Below are positions 1 through 7,136 of a DNA stretch of 17,397 nt, piece by piece. Both the position numbers and the translations under genes were made by a program. Location: positions 10,567 to 27,963 of the forward strand of contig JALRLN010000006.1 of NCBI GenBank assembly GCA_023254445.1. Reading direction: 5' to 3'. A model generated the notes under the pieces. The model was given only the letters and a program-made list of their open reading frames with translations. It did no database searches and was not told the DNA's origin. This stretch comes from Candidatus Poseidoniaceae archaeon (GTDB lineage: Archaea > Thermoplasmatota > Poseidoniia > Poseidoniales > Poseidoniaceae). Each line of letters opens with the position of its first letter. The first letter of the stretch is position 1.

Positions 1-93
1 AATGAGATTGCCCGTGACTATGGTGTCAATTTAAATACTATTCAGGGTGGCTTTAGGAGCGTGAGGCTCTATCTGAGGAAACATCATGGCTAA
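1..93 (+). CDS. 3' end of an unidentified HTH-like reading frame (partial at window edge)
   Basis: A frame open from the first base gives 30 residues (beginning NEIARDYGVNLNTIQ) and ends with TAA at 91-93. The segment EIARDYGVNLNTI resembles a recognition helix-turn-helix, as in phage small terminases, resolvases or regulators, but 30 residues are too few to name a family. The stop overlaps the ATG at 86-88 by eight bases, a normal arrangement for coupled genes. It is the only TAA stop next to a plausible gene in the window, and base composition here (25 of the first 60 bases are G or C) is far below the neighbours. It may be foreign DNA, a chimeric contig end, or chance. Confidence 0.3.
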   Translation, partial: NEIARDYGVNLNTIQGGFRSVRLYLRKHHG

Positions 94-412
94 GAAGAAA
101 ACTAAAGAACAGCTTGAGGCGCTCAAGGGCTTGGAAGGTGTGAAACTCGCACAGCGCACGCCCGACCGCGTGGCGCACCGACGCGCCGACCTGGTCCGTC
201 GTCGAAGCGTGTTGTCGACCAGCAATCCCCTCGTGGAGACCATGGACGACGGGAGCACCGAGGTTGAATTCACCCTGCGCTGCGAGTCGGGCACCTACGT
301 CAAGGAGACCGTGCACGGCGACGGGGGGCGTACCCAGCCCTCTGTCGCAGCCCTCATCCGGGCCCGCTGCGAGGTCTTGTGGCTCGATGTGGCGGACATT
401 CACGCGGATTGA
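86..412 (+). CDS. pus10: C-terminal fragment of tRNA pseudouridine synthase Pus10
   Basis: Pus10 makes pseudouridine 54/55 in the T-loop of archaeal tRNAs. This 108-residue frame holds only the last part of the family. QRTPDRVAHRRAD (residues 23-35) and GTYVKETVHGDGGRTQPS (69-86) are hallmark C-terminal Pus10 motifs. The THUMP-like N-terminal part and the catalytic Asp region, normally some 300 residues upstream, are absent. The same frame carries stops at 62-64 and 74-76. A GAGG at 75-78 sits seven bases before the ATG at 86, so the fragment could be translated, but residues 1-12 (MAKKKTKEQLEA) lie in AT-rich DNA unlike the rest. Its place before rpl21e and rpoF is the usual archaeal order. 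The fragment identity is firm; whether the truncation is natural is unknown. Confidence 0.75.
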   Translation: MAKKKTKEQLEALKGLEGVKLAQRTPDRVAHRRADLVRRRSVLSTSNPLVETMDDGSTEVEFTLRCESGTYVKETVHGDGGRTQPSVAALIRARCEVLWLDVADIHAD

Positions 413-426
413 AGGGCGCCGTTGCG

Positions 427-433
427 CTTAAAT
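427..433 (+). promoter_or_regulatory. Possible TATA element upstream of rpl21e
   Basis: The heptamer CTTAAAT is the only AT-rich patch in the 87-base gap between the Pus10 end and the L21e start. It resembles an archaeal TATA box and lies about 67 bases before the start codon. This is motif resemblance only; no BRE or start site can be confirmed. Confidence 0.25.
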
Positions 434-499
434 GAGGCCCGATGGTCGGCGTGACGTCCGGAAGGTGCGCACCGCGTGTCTGAGGGCAGGTGAAACAAC

Positions 500-790
500 A
501 TGAAGCGTTCCCATGGGCTCCGCGTCGGCACCCGCAGCATCCTGCGTCGCCGAAAGAGCGAGCGATCTCGCCTCAACATCTCCCGCGTCATGCACGACTA
601 CAGCGAAGGCGACCGCGTCGCCATCGTGCTCGACGGCGGCCAGCAGAAGGGCATGCCGCACCGCCGATTCCACGGCCGCACGGGCTTCATCGAAGGCCGT
701 CAAGGCCGCGCATGGGTCGTCGCCGTGAAGGACGGCAACATGCAGAAGACCGTCATTGCTCGCCCCGAGCACCTGCGCCCGTTGGAGTGA
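500..790 (+). CDS. rpl21e: Large ribosomal subunit protein eL21 (L21e)
   Basis: This 96-residue protein is the archaeal/eukaryotic large-subunit ribosomal protein eL21. The N-terminus MKRSHGLRVGTRSILRR, the central DYSEGDRVAIVLDGGQQKGMPHRRFHGRTG (read in parts at residues 32-61) and the C-terminus IARPEHLRPLE match the family along its whole length, and the size is normal. The start is supported by an AGGTGA at 488-493 about seven bases before the ATG. Other open frames over the same DNA have no family resemblance. It is followed immediately by rpoF, whose ribosome binding site overlaps this stop codon, indicating translational coupling. Confidence 0.97.
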   Translation: MKRSHGLRVGTRSILRRRKSERSRLNISRVMHDYSEGDRVAIVLDGGQQKGMPHRRFHGRTGFIEGRQGRAWVVAVKDGNMQKTVIARPEHLRPLE

Positions 791-800
791 GGTGAACATC

Positions 801-1163
801 ATGTCCGACGAAGAGACGTACGCCGATTTCGCCACCGTCCGCGATCACCTGCTGAACGCGGAAGCGCGACGCAAGAACCTCACCTACGAGCAAACTGCGG
901 CGCTTCAGCACGCTGAATGGGCCGCCAGCGAGGGCCGCATGGGCTACAAGACGGACCCCAAGGTGTTCCAAGAGGTCCTGAACGCCGTGCTTGAGATCGA
1001 GGTTTTCCAGGACCACGCCGACCTTGCCGCCAAGATTGCCGAACTCCTGCCCGAAAAGGCGGAGGAAGTTCGTGCCGTCACCGGCAGCCGCCGCATCACG
1101 GTGTCGGACGCCGACGTCGAGCAGGTCCTGACGCTCGTGGCCCAACACGTGGGCTTTGAGTGA
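801..1163 (+). CDS. rpoF: DNA-directed RNA polymerase subunit Rpo4/RpoF (Rpb4 homologue)
   Basis: This 120-residue protein is the Rpb4-like subunit that pairs with Rpo7 to form the stalk of archaeal RNA polymerase. It is all-helical, with the typical YEQTAALQHAEWAA segment (helix before the HRDC-like part) and a C-terminal helix containing VSDADVEQVLTLVAQH. The frame stays open upstream to an ATG at 756 inside rpl21e, but the ATG at 801 is chosen. It has a GAGGTGA at 789-795 at proper spacing, and the protein then starts MSDEETYADF as in relatives. The gene follows rpl21e by 10 bases and precedes the DUF655 gene, the conserved archaeal order. Confidence 0.93.
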   Translation: MSDEETYADFATVRDHLLNAEARRKNLTYEQTAALQHAEWAASEGRMGYKTDPKVFQEVLNAVLEIEVFQDHADLAAKIAELLPEKAEEVRAVTGSRRITVSDADVEQVLTLVAQHVGFE

Positions 1164-1185
1164 AGCCTGCTCGAGGTGAGGAAGC

Positions 1186-2001
1186 GTGACCGGACGAGAG
1201 CGTCGGGTCAAGGTGCCTGCTCGGAAATCGAAGGAGCAACCCAGTAGCCACACCCAACGCCGAGCGCCGGCGTACGGTCGACCCGCTCCCCCAGTGCCAG
1301 CACCGGCACCAAAGCAAGAGCGGCAGAACGCGGCCCCCCAGCAGCGGTCGAGTTCCCCGAATCGACAGCAGGGCGGCCGCCGCCCACAGCAAGGCCGCCG
1401 AGGGGCCCAAGGAGGTCAACGCGGTCGACGTGATGGGAAGCCTGCAGGCCTTCCGAAAGACCACCCCCTTCGCGCTGTGGAATGGGCCAGGGTTGTCGAA
1501 CACGACCTCGGGGAAAAAGTGCTGATCGTCGTTGGAGAAAACGACGGCACGCTGGGCCGCATCGCCACCAAAGACGGCGCGGAATTCCAACCCGTCGGTG
1601 CGCGACTGAACCTCAAGAAGGACAGCGGCGTCGTTGAAACGCTGCTTGGGACCGCCCAAGTGGCCCGCTTGAGCCCCGCCGCGCGCGCTCAACTCCCTGA
1701 TGCGTTGGCGGCGATGGTCGCCGACGCTCCTTCCCACTTCCTGAAGGGATTTTGGAACGTGGCAGGGCACGTCAACATCAAGACGCACGCCTTCCAACTC
1801 CTCCCCGGCATCGGCCCGAAAAAGGCCGAGGAACTGGTGGCGGCCCGCAGCGCGGCAGGGGGCTTCGACTCCTTCGCCGCGCTCGAGGAAGCGGCAGGAT
1901 TCGACGGTGCGGTCGCCCTTGCTGCACGTTTTGCCGAGGAACTGCTCGACCAGAACCTCCAACCACGTCTTGTCACGATGCTCCTTCCGGTGAAGGCATG
2001 A
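1186..2001 (+). CDS. DUF655 family protein with HhH motif and basic Q/R/G-rich N-terminal tail
   Basis: The C-terminal two thirds (about residues 95-271) match the archaeal DUF655 family, a predicted nucleic-acid-binding protein nearly always found between rpoF and ksgA. A helix-hairpin-helix, LLPGIGPKKAEELVAAR, lies at residues 205-221. Residues 1-90 are predicted disordered: Pro/Ala-rich at 29-42, then Gln/Arg/Gly-rich at 60-84 with GRR and GQRGRR repeats reminiscent of RGG RNA-binding tails. The protein starts at GTG 1186, preceded by GAGGTGA at 1173-1179. No other early start has a comparable site. Its stop overlaps the ksgA start (ATGA, 1998-2001). The biochemical role of the family is not established; a link to RNA or ribosome biogenesis is inference from context. 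Confidence 0.88.
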   Translation: MTGRERRVKVPARKSKEQPSSHTQRRAPAYGRPAPPVPAPAPKQERQNAAPQQRSSSPNRQQGGRRPQQGRRGAQGGQRGRRDGKPAGLPKDHPLRAVEWARVVEHDLGEKVLIVVGENDGTLGRIATKDGAEFQPVGARLNLKKDSGVVETLLGTAQVARLSPAARAQLPDALAAMVADAPSHFLKGFWNVAGHVNIKTHAFQLLPGIGPKKAEELVAARSAAGGFDSFAALEEAAGFDGAVALAARFAEELLDQNLQPRLVTMLLPVKA

Positions 2002-2870
2002 GGCGAGCCGCGGACCTGTGCGCCCTGCTTCAGGCCCGTCAGCCCAACGACACCGACTTGGGTCAACACTTCCTCATCGATGAGGTCCATCTGGCCGGCA
2101 TCGTGGACCTTGCAGGCGATCTGAACGGTCGAAGCGTGCTTGAAATCGGTCCGGGGCCCGGAACGCTCACCGAACACCTGCTTGGTGCAGGCGCGATTGT
2201 GACGGCCATCGAAGTGGATGCCGTGGCTGTTGACCACCTTCAGCAACACTTCGGTGAGGCCATTCAGCACGGTCACCTCACCGTTCTGACCGGTGATGCC
2301 CTCCACCACCCTTGGCCTGAGGATATCGATGCCATCGTTGCCAACATCCCGTACCAGATTTCTTCGCCGCTCATCGAACGCATCGAAACATACCGCCGCG
2401 ACGTGGTGTGCCCCCGACGTGTGGTCCTCTTGGTGCAGGAGGAATTCGCCGAACGGCTGACCTTGGCCACGCCGGCGGACCGAGGGAGCCTCGGCATCTG
2501 CGTGGCGCTTGGCTGGGACGCGTCCATGCACCGCCGCGTGCCCCCCGGAGCCTTCCGTCCACCGCCGGCCGTGATGTCGCGTGTGGTGGCCCTCGACCCA
2601 CGCACGTGGCCGGAAGCGGTGGACCATCGCTTCGTTCGGTTGGTGGTCCAACAGGCCTTTGCGGCGCGACGGAAAAAACTCAGGACATCGCTTCAGCGTC
2701 CACCTCGTCGCCTTAGCCGCAGGCCAGGGTGGTACGCCGAGCGCTGGAACCGGGCCCTTGTGTCGTTGAAGGACGACCCACGCCTCGATCAGCGTCCAGA
2801 AGAGTTCGACGTGGAGGCGTGGCTGGCGTTCTGCGCGGACCTCGTTGAGGCTGAGGTTCATATTGGCTGA
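1998..2870 (+). CDS. ksgA: rRNA adenine dimethyltransferase KsgA/RsmA/Dim1
   Basis: This enzyme uses S-adenosylmethionine to dimethylate two adjacent adenosines in the 3'-terminal hairpin of 16S rRNA during small-subunit maturation. In the 290-residue product, LGQHFLID (residues 22-29) is the family's N-terminal signature. SAM-binding motif I, EIGPGPGTLTEHLL, is at 49-62, and the acidic motif II is AIEVDA. The catalytic motif IV, NIPYQISSPL, replaces the common NLPY by NIPY, which is tolerated in the family. QEEFAERL and FRPPPAVMS follow as expected. An upstream extension of the frame into DUF655 has no homology, so the ATG at 1998, overlapping the DUF655 stop, is the start. Length is normal. 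Confidence 0.95.
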   Translation: MRRAADLCALLQARQPNDTDLGQHFLIDEVHLAGIVDLAGDLNGRSVLEIGPGPGTLTEHLLGAGAIVTAIEVDAVAVDHLQQHFGEAIQHGHLTVLTGDALHHPWPEDIDAIVANIPYQISSPLIERIETYRRDVVCPRRVVLLVQEEFAERLTLATPADRGSLGICVALGWDASMHRRVPPGAFRPPPAVMSRVVALDPRTWPEAVDHRFVRLVVQQAFAARRKKLRTSLQRPPRRLSRRPGWYAERWNRALVSLKDDPRLDQRPEEFDVEAWLAFCADLVEAEVHIG

Positions 2871-2872
2871 TG

Positions 2873-2918
2873 GTGAAGGCAGGAGTGGGAAGGCACCTTT
2901 TCATGGGAGGGCCTTCAC
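2873..2918. repeat. Short inverted repeat in the ksgA-downstream gap
   Basis: GTGAAGGC at 2873-2880 is perfectly complemented by GCCTTCAC at 2911-2918, with 30 bases between. It fills most of the 72-base gap after ksgA and could form a hairpin near a transcript boundary. An eight-base match can arise by chance, and no T-run follows the second arm, so a function is only a guess. Confidence 0.25.
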
Positions 2919-2942
2919 GGACGGGCTGCGCGGGGTGCACTC

Positions 2943-4034
2943 ATGGCAAAGAAGGATACCTACCTCGCGTTGCTGCGCCGCGGAATCGACGAAACGACGG
3001 CGATGCAGCTGGCAGACGCCGGCCTCAAAATCGGGGACCTGAAGAAAATCGACAAGGCGATGCTTGTCGAGAACTACGGGCTCAAGCCGGACATCGCCGA
3101 TGGCGTGCTCGAGATCATTCAGGCCGGTGGCCCCCAATCCCACGGAAAGGAGCGCTACCTCTCCAAGGTCTTGGCGCCGGAGCGAAAGAAGGAGAGCAAA
3201 ATCGAGGAAATTCGCTTCCAGCGAGAGCGCCGGGACGTGCTTGCGGAACTTGCGGAGCAGAAAGAGCGGCTCAAGATCGCGAAGGTGGAAGCCTTCCGCG
3301 CCCAGAAATTGGTGATGAACCGCTTGGGCAAGACCGTGGAACTCATCGTCAAACTCGAGGACAACCTCGACGACGAAACGAAGGACGACCTGAAGGTCAA
3401 GATTCGAGACCAACTCGAAACGCGTGGGCTTGAAGCCGCCCGTGACCACGAGATGTTGGAACTCGAGGGCACCCCCCAGGACATCGTTGACTACCGCCGT
3501 CAGCACGTCCCCACCCTTGTGCACCACGCCTGCCCCGAATGCGGTGAAGAGATGGACCCACGCCAATCCAGGGACGAAGACCGTCCCGATGAGTACGCGC
3601 TCATGTGCTGGGACTGCGAGGAGAGTTTCCAACCACAACTCATCGTCAACGTGACCGCGCGCTTGGACGGACCTTCGCGCCTGCTGATCGATGAGCACCG
3701 CGGCCCACGTCATCCGGTGCCGCCGAAGCCAGCCCGGATGGACCTGCAAGGCGTCAACCGGCTGATTGAGCAGGACCTGGAGTCAACAAACGCCTCGGCC
3801 AACGCCATGACGGCGAAGGTCGAAGCCAGCCCGCTGGTGGGTGGTTTGATGGACATCAACGACTGGATTGACCAAACCATCGCGGCCAAGGGATACATCC
3901 AAGCGCAAGAGGACAGGGAGGACTTCATCCTGCGAACCGGCGCTGGGGCGACGAAGTTCAACAAGTGGATGAAGAAGGCCGGGCTGTACTTCAACAAGCA
4001 GACCGGGCGATGGAGCCGCACGAAGGAGCGCTGA
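2943..4034 (+). CDS. Unrecognised protein: N-terminal HhH-like domain, coiled coil, CxxC/CxxC zinc ribbon
   Basis: I do not recognise this 363-residue protein. Residues 9-60 look like a helix-hairpin-helix/SAM-type DNA- or protein-binding domain (GIDETTAMQLADAG, then DLKKIDKAML). Residues 70-165 are highly charged and helical, probably a coiled coil. CPEC (197-200) and CWDC (222-225) form a four-cysteine zinc ribbon separated by 21 residues. The C-terminal part (about 255-363) is mixed, with a small basic end (FNKWMKKAGLYFNKQTGRW). No membrane segment or signal peptide is seen. It starts at an ATG preceded by a GGGGTG at 2932-2937, 72 bases after ksgA, and ends eight bases before the ferredoxin gene. 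A nucleic-acid-associated role is inference. Confidence 0.85.
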   Translation: MAKKDTYLALLRRGIDETTAMQLADAGLKIGDLKKIDKAMLVENYGLKPDIADGVLEIIQAGGPQSHGKERYLSKVLAPERKKESKIEEIRFQRERRDVLAELAEQKERLKIAKVEAFRAQKLVMNRLGKTVELIVKLEDNLDDETKDDLKVKIRDQLETRGLEAARDHEMLELEGTPQDIVDYRRQHVPTLVHHACPECGEEMDPRQSRDEDRPDEYALMCWDCEESFQPQLIVNVTARLDGPSRLLIDEHRGPRHPVPPKPARMDLQGVNRLIEQDLESTNASANAMTAKVEASPLVGGLMDINDWIDQTIAAKGYIQAQEDREDFILRTGAGATKFNKWMKKAGLYFNKQTGRWSRTKER

Positions 4035-4041
4035 TTGAGCG

Positions 4042-4332
4042 ATGACGGCCCTGGTCCGCTTCCTTCGGGGCGCGACCCTGCTTGGTCAAACCCCCTGTGA
4101 CCCTGCGGCCACGCTGCTTGAGCACGCCGAGCGTGCTGGCCTCTCGTTGGCCTACAACTGCACCTCGGGAACCTGCGGTTCGTGCATGGTGACGCTGCTC
4201 ATCGGCGAGGTCGAGGTCCCCGACGTGCTTCCTCCGGGGCTCGATGACGTGCTCGTCGACGATGGCGCCCGGCTCGCGTGCATTCAATGCCCGAAGGGCG
4301 ACGTCGACGTCGACGTTCGTCCGCCGTTGTGA
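4042..4332 (+). CDS. Small 2Fe-2S (plant-type) ferredoxin
   Basis: A 96-residue ferredoxin of the [2Fe-2S] beta-grasp type, expected to carry single electrons in the cytoplasm. The cluster-binding set is visible: Cys40, Cys45 and Cys48 in NCTSGTCGSCMV, and Cys80 in ARLACIQCP, which fits C-x4-C-x2-C-x31-C. Cys83 is extra. The length is normal for a free-standing domain, so it is a carrier rather than part of a larger reductase. It begins seven bases after the zinc-ribbon gene and ends just before the one-helix membrane protein. Neither neighbour indicates a redox partner, so the pathway is unknown. Confidence 0.9.
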   Translation: MTALVRFLRGATLLGQTPCDPAATLLEHAERAGLSLAYNCTSGTCGSCMVTLLIGEVEVPDVLPPGLDDVLVDDGARLACIQCPKGDVDVDVRPPL

Positions 4333-4341
4333 GGGATCGTG

Positions 4342-4521
4342 ATGGCGTGGGGAAGCACGGAAAGCGCCCTGCTGGTGCTGAACCTTGCGCTGGTGGCGCT
4401 CGTGGTGTGGGCGCTTCGACGGAAGGTGGTGCTGAAACTTGCAGAAGTGGAGGACCGGCACCTCCGAAACGCACCGCACCGTGGTGACGGGGGCGAGCCC
4501 TCCCAGACTGAAAGGTCTTGA
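4342..4521 (+). CDS. Small single-helix membrane protein
   Basis: A 59-residue frame starting at ATG 4342 (a GTG directly before it at 4339 is an alternative). Residues about 7-26 (SALLVLNLALVALVVWALRR) form one strongly hydrophobic helix ended by arginines. A short, hydrophilic, His/Glu-containing tail follows, which should stay in the cytoplasm. A GAGGG at 4331-4335 overlaps the ferredoxin stop and serves as ribosome binding site. It is not a recognised family. Tight spacing to the ferredoxin (nine bases) and to the CorA-type gene (22 bases) supports a real coupled gene rather than a chance frame. Confidence 0.6.
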   Translation: MAWGSTESALLVLNLALVALVVWALRRKVVLKLAEVEDRHLRNAPHRGDGGEPSQTERS

Positions 4522-4543
4522 AGAGCAAGCGGCTCGGCCGCCC

Positions 4544-5551
4544 ATGGTTCTCCTGAACGGTCGGTCGGTCCTTGGGCCGATGGACACCGACGGAAGGGAC
4601 CTTGTCGCCCTGATGGCCGAGGCCGAGGGGATGGACACCCCGGTGTGGATCGACGTGCACCGGCCGGACGAAGAGGTACGGCGGATGCTCTTGGACGACC
4701 TGGCGTTCGAAGAACTCGCCGTGGAGGACGTGTTTGGCTACGCCCCAACGTCCGTGCAGCGCTTTGGGAACGACCGTGTGTTGGTCATCAACGCCCGCGA
4801 TGCGGACAACCGGCTTGACACCGAGCCCGTGAGCGTCTTCTTGCGTGGGTCCGTGCTCATGACCTTGCGGCGAGCGGAAATTCCAGCCATGAAGGCCTTC
4901 GGTCGGCGGCTGAAGGAGGCGGACGCCGAGGACTTGGCCCTTGGCGTGGACTTCCTGCTCTACGAACTGCTCGACACCATCGCCGACGACTGGGCCCCTC
5001 GCCTGACGGCCTATTCGGATGCCTTGGACCGCCTCGAGCACCAGATTTTCACGCACGAAGGACGGGACGCAGGCATCCTTGAGGAACTCCATGACCTCAA
5101 GCGGCACCTGCGTGAGGCGGCGAAATCCATCGAATCCCTGCATTTCGTCGTCATCCGCCTGCTCAAACCGGGGGACCATCTCGTGAGCGTGGGCACCCAC
5201 CACTACTTCAACGACGTTCAGCAACTCGTCGGCGCCCTCATGCGTCGAGCGAACAACTACTCCCAAGGTGCCACGTCGGCCCGGGAATCGCACATCAGCA
5301 ACGTCAACCTCAGGCTGGCCAAGACGAACGCGCGGCTGTCGGAAGTGATGACCACGTTGACCATCACGGGTGCCATCATGCTCCCCCTGACCCTGATTGC
5401 CGGCATCTTTGGCATGAACACGGCCCTCCCGGTTCAGGCCGAGAGCCTCGGTGGGTTTTGGGGCATCATTGGCCTCATGGTGCTCTTCGCCATCGGCATG
5501 CTGGCCTTCTTTTGGCGTCGCGGCTGGTTGTCCAATCCGAACGACGACTGA
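4544..5551 (+). CDS. corA: CorA-family divalent metal cation (Mg2+/Co2+) transporter
   Basis: The 335-residue product fits CorA, a homopentameric inner-membrane channel for Mg2+ (and Co2+/Ni2+). It has a large charged cytoplasmic N-terminal domain with long helices (about residues 125-265). TM1, ending in the selectivity motif GMN, lies at about 270-292 (LPLTLIAGIFGMN). TM2 is at about 304-324, followed by a short basic end (WRRGWLSNPNDD). The aromatic residue usual before GMN (YGMN) is Phe here. The frame is open further upstream to 4439, overlapping the previous gene. ATG 4544 is preferred because it begins 22 bases after that stop and the added residues show no homology. No clear ribosome binding site precedes it. 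Confidence 0.92.
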   Translation: MVLLNGRSVLGPMDTDGRDLVALMAEAEGMDTPVWIDVHRPDEEVRRMLLDDLAFEELAVEDVFGYAPTSVQRFGNDRVLVINARDADNRLDTEPVSVFLRGSVLMTLRRAEIPAMKAFGRRLKEADAEDLALGVDFLLYELLDTIADDWAPRLTAYSDALDRLEHQIFTHEGRDAGILEELHDLKRHLREAAKSIESLHFVVIRLLKPGDHLVSVGTHHYFNDVQQLVGALMRRANNYSQGATSARESHISNVNLRLAKTNARLSEVMTTLTITGAIMLPLTLIAGIFGMNTALPVQAESLGGFWGIIGLMVLFAIGMLAFFWRRGWLSNPNDD

Positions 5552-5569
5552 CCCGCCGTCCATGCGTTG

Positions 5570-6919
5570 ATGTACGGTCGACCACGCATCCACCACGTGC
5601 CCTCCGAAGACCTGCTTGCGGGAGCCCTCCCTGTGGGGCGCTTCGTGCACGGGCTTCGCAGGATGCTGCAGGAGGAGCCCACCCTCCAGCGCCAAGTGCT
5701 TCGGGGGGAGGTCGGGCGCTGGACCCGGGCGCGCTCGGGCCACGTTTACCTGACGCTGCGCGATGATGACGGATCAATGGACGCAGTCATGTGGTCCTCG
5801 CGCGCACCCCCGCAGGATTTTGAGGAAGGGGCCGAGGTCATCGTGCTTGGAAGCGTGGACGTCTATCCACCACGCGGGCAACTGCAGTTGTCCGTCGAAC
5901 GGATCTTCGCCGTGGATCGCCTCGGTGACCTCGAAGCACAACGACGCCGCCTCATTGAAGCGCTTCGAAACGAAGGCGCGCTGGACCGAGCGCGGCGCCC
6001 CTTGCCCTTCTTCCCAAAACACGTGGCCGTCGTGATTGGCGCTGGTTCTGCTGCCGAGGCGGACGTGCTGCGCTTGTCGGAGGACCGATGGCCGGGACTT
6101 CGACGGACCGTCATCGGGGTCCTCGTGCAGGGCGAGGGGGCTGAAGGTGAACTGGTTCGGGGGCTCGAGGCCGCCGCCGCCATGGCGGACCCCAGCGTCG
6201 CGGCGCGTCGGGGCAATCCTCCGGTTGACGTCATCATCGTTGGACGTGGTGGTGGCTCGACCGAGGACCTGTGGGCCTTCAACCTCGAAGCCGTGGCCCG
6301 TGCGGTGCTGCGCATGCCCGTTCCTGTCATCTCCGCCGTTGGTCACGAAGTGGACGTGGTGGTGACCGACCTCGTGGCCGACGTCCGTGCCTCGACCCCT
6401 TCCGATGCGGTGGAGCGGCTGGTTCCCGTTCGTGCGGACCTGGTGCAGCACCACGATGAACTCGAAGCACGGTTGTCCACCGCGTCCATGCGGCGGACGC
6501 ACGAAGCGCGGCAAGGCCTTCTGCTGCTTCGCCACCGGCTCGCTGCCGCACCCACGACGGGATTTACAGCGGCCACGCGTCGCCTCGACGCCCTGACCGG
6601 ACGCATGTCCCGGGCCACAGAGGCACGTCTTCGACAACAACAGGACGTGGTGAACAACGCCGGTCAAGGGCTCAAGCGCAACGTCGACCAGCGTTTGACT
6701 GCAGACCGTGCGCGGCTTGCCGAAATGGACGCCGTGCTCCGTAGCACCGACCCCCGCAAGGTCATGGAACGCGGCTACGGCATGCTCCACGCTGACGACG
6801 GTCGTCTGATCACCTCGGTGACGCAGCTGCGCGCCGGCGATGCCCTCATGGTCCGCCTCGGTGACGGGCAGGCAACGACCACGGTGGACCGCGTCGAGGG
6901 AGGCGAACACGATGGATGA
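5570..6919 (+). CDS. xseA: Exodeoxyribonuclease VII large subunit
   Basis: XseA with several XseB copies forms ExoVII, which degrades single-stranded DNA from both ends into oligonucleotides. The 449-residue product has an N-terminal OB-fold (about 18-115). The nuclease core includes FFPKHVAVVIGAGSAAEADV, GRGGGS (226-231), AVGHEVD (256-262) and DVRASTPSDAVE (271-282), all hallmark motifs. A helical region (about 285-400) and a C-terminal segment KVMERGYGML follow. ATG 5570 is taken as start; a TTG directly before it (5567) would add one residue. No ribosome binding site is obvious. It overlaps xseB by eight bases. ExoVII is a bacterial system that also occurs in some Euryarchaeota, so ancient transfer is likely; base composition matches its neighbours. 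Confidence 0.95.
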   Translation: MYGRPRIHHVPSEDLLAGALPVGRFVHGLRRMLQEEPTLQRQVLRGEVGRWTRARSGHVYLTLRDDDGSMDAVMWSSRAPPQDFEEGAEVIVLGSVDVYPPRGQLQLSVERIFAVDRLGDLEAQRRRLIEALRNEGALDRARRPLPFFPKHVAVVIGAGSAAEADVLRLSEDRWPGLRRTVIGVLVQGEGAEGELVRGLEAAAAMADPSVAARRGNPPVDVIIVGRGGGSTEDLWAFNLEAVARAVLRMPVPVISAVGHEVDVVVTDLVADVRASTPSDAVERLVPVRADLVQHHDELEARLSTASMRRTHEARQGLLLLRHRLAAAPTTGFTAATRRLDALTGRMSRATEARLRQQQDVVNNAGQGLKRNVDQRLTADRARLAEMDAVLRSTDPRKVMERGYGMLHADDGRLITSVTQLRAGDALMVRLGDGQATTTVDRVEGGEHDG

Positions 6920-7136
6920 GGCACCAGGATACACGGACGCACTGCAACGGTTGGAGGCCATCGTGGCGGAACTTGAGCGCGGCGGGGCCGATCTGGAGAC
7001 CACCGTGAAGATGTTTGAGGAGGGGACCGCGCTCCTTCGCGTCTGCCAGAGCCACCTTGAGGACGCAGAAGGACGGGTCCGGCGGCTCCGGCTGGATGAG
7101 GCGGAGGCCGAGGTTGAGGGGAGCGGCGACGCATGA
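6912..7136 (+). CDS. xseB: Exodeoxyribonuclease VII small subunit
   Basis: A 74-residue, mostly helical protein. YTDALQRLEAIVAELERGGADL (read from residue 7) and ETTVKMFEEGTALLRVCQSHL are the typical XseB two-helix pattern, in which an LE.IV..LE.G..LE motif is followed by ..Y/F.EG..L...C...L. It binds the helical part of XseA to complete exonuclease VII. It starts at ATG 6912 inside the end of xseA (eight-base overlap), and its stop overlaps the start of the next gene (ATGA, 7133-7136). The acidic C-terminus EAEAEVEGSGDA is probably disordered. Confidence 0.93.
   Translation: MDEAPGYTDALQRLEAIVAELERGGADLETTVKMFEEGTALLRVCQSHLEDAEGRVRRLRLDEAEAEVEGSGDA

Noticed and set aside
1689..2861. A 390-residue minus-strand open frame over DUF655 and ksgA
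   Set aside because: Antisense to a certain methyltransferase gene; low-quality His/Arg-rich protein.
4199..5743. A 514-residue minus-strand open frame over the ferredoxin and CorA genes
   Set aside because: Its composition is a mirror of the coding strand and it has no recognisable motif; the plus-strand genes have clear family signatures.
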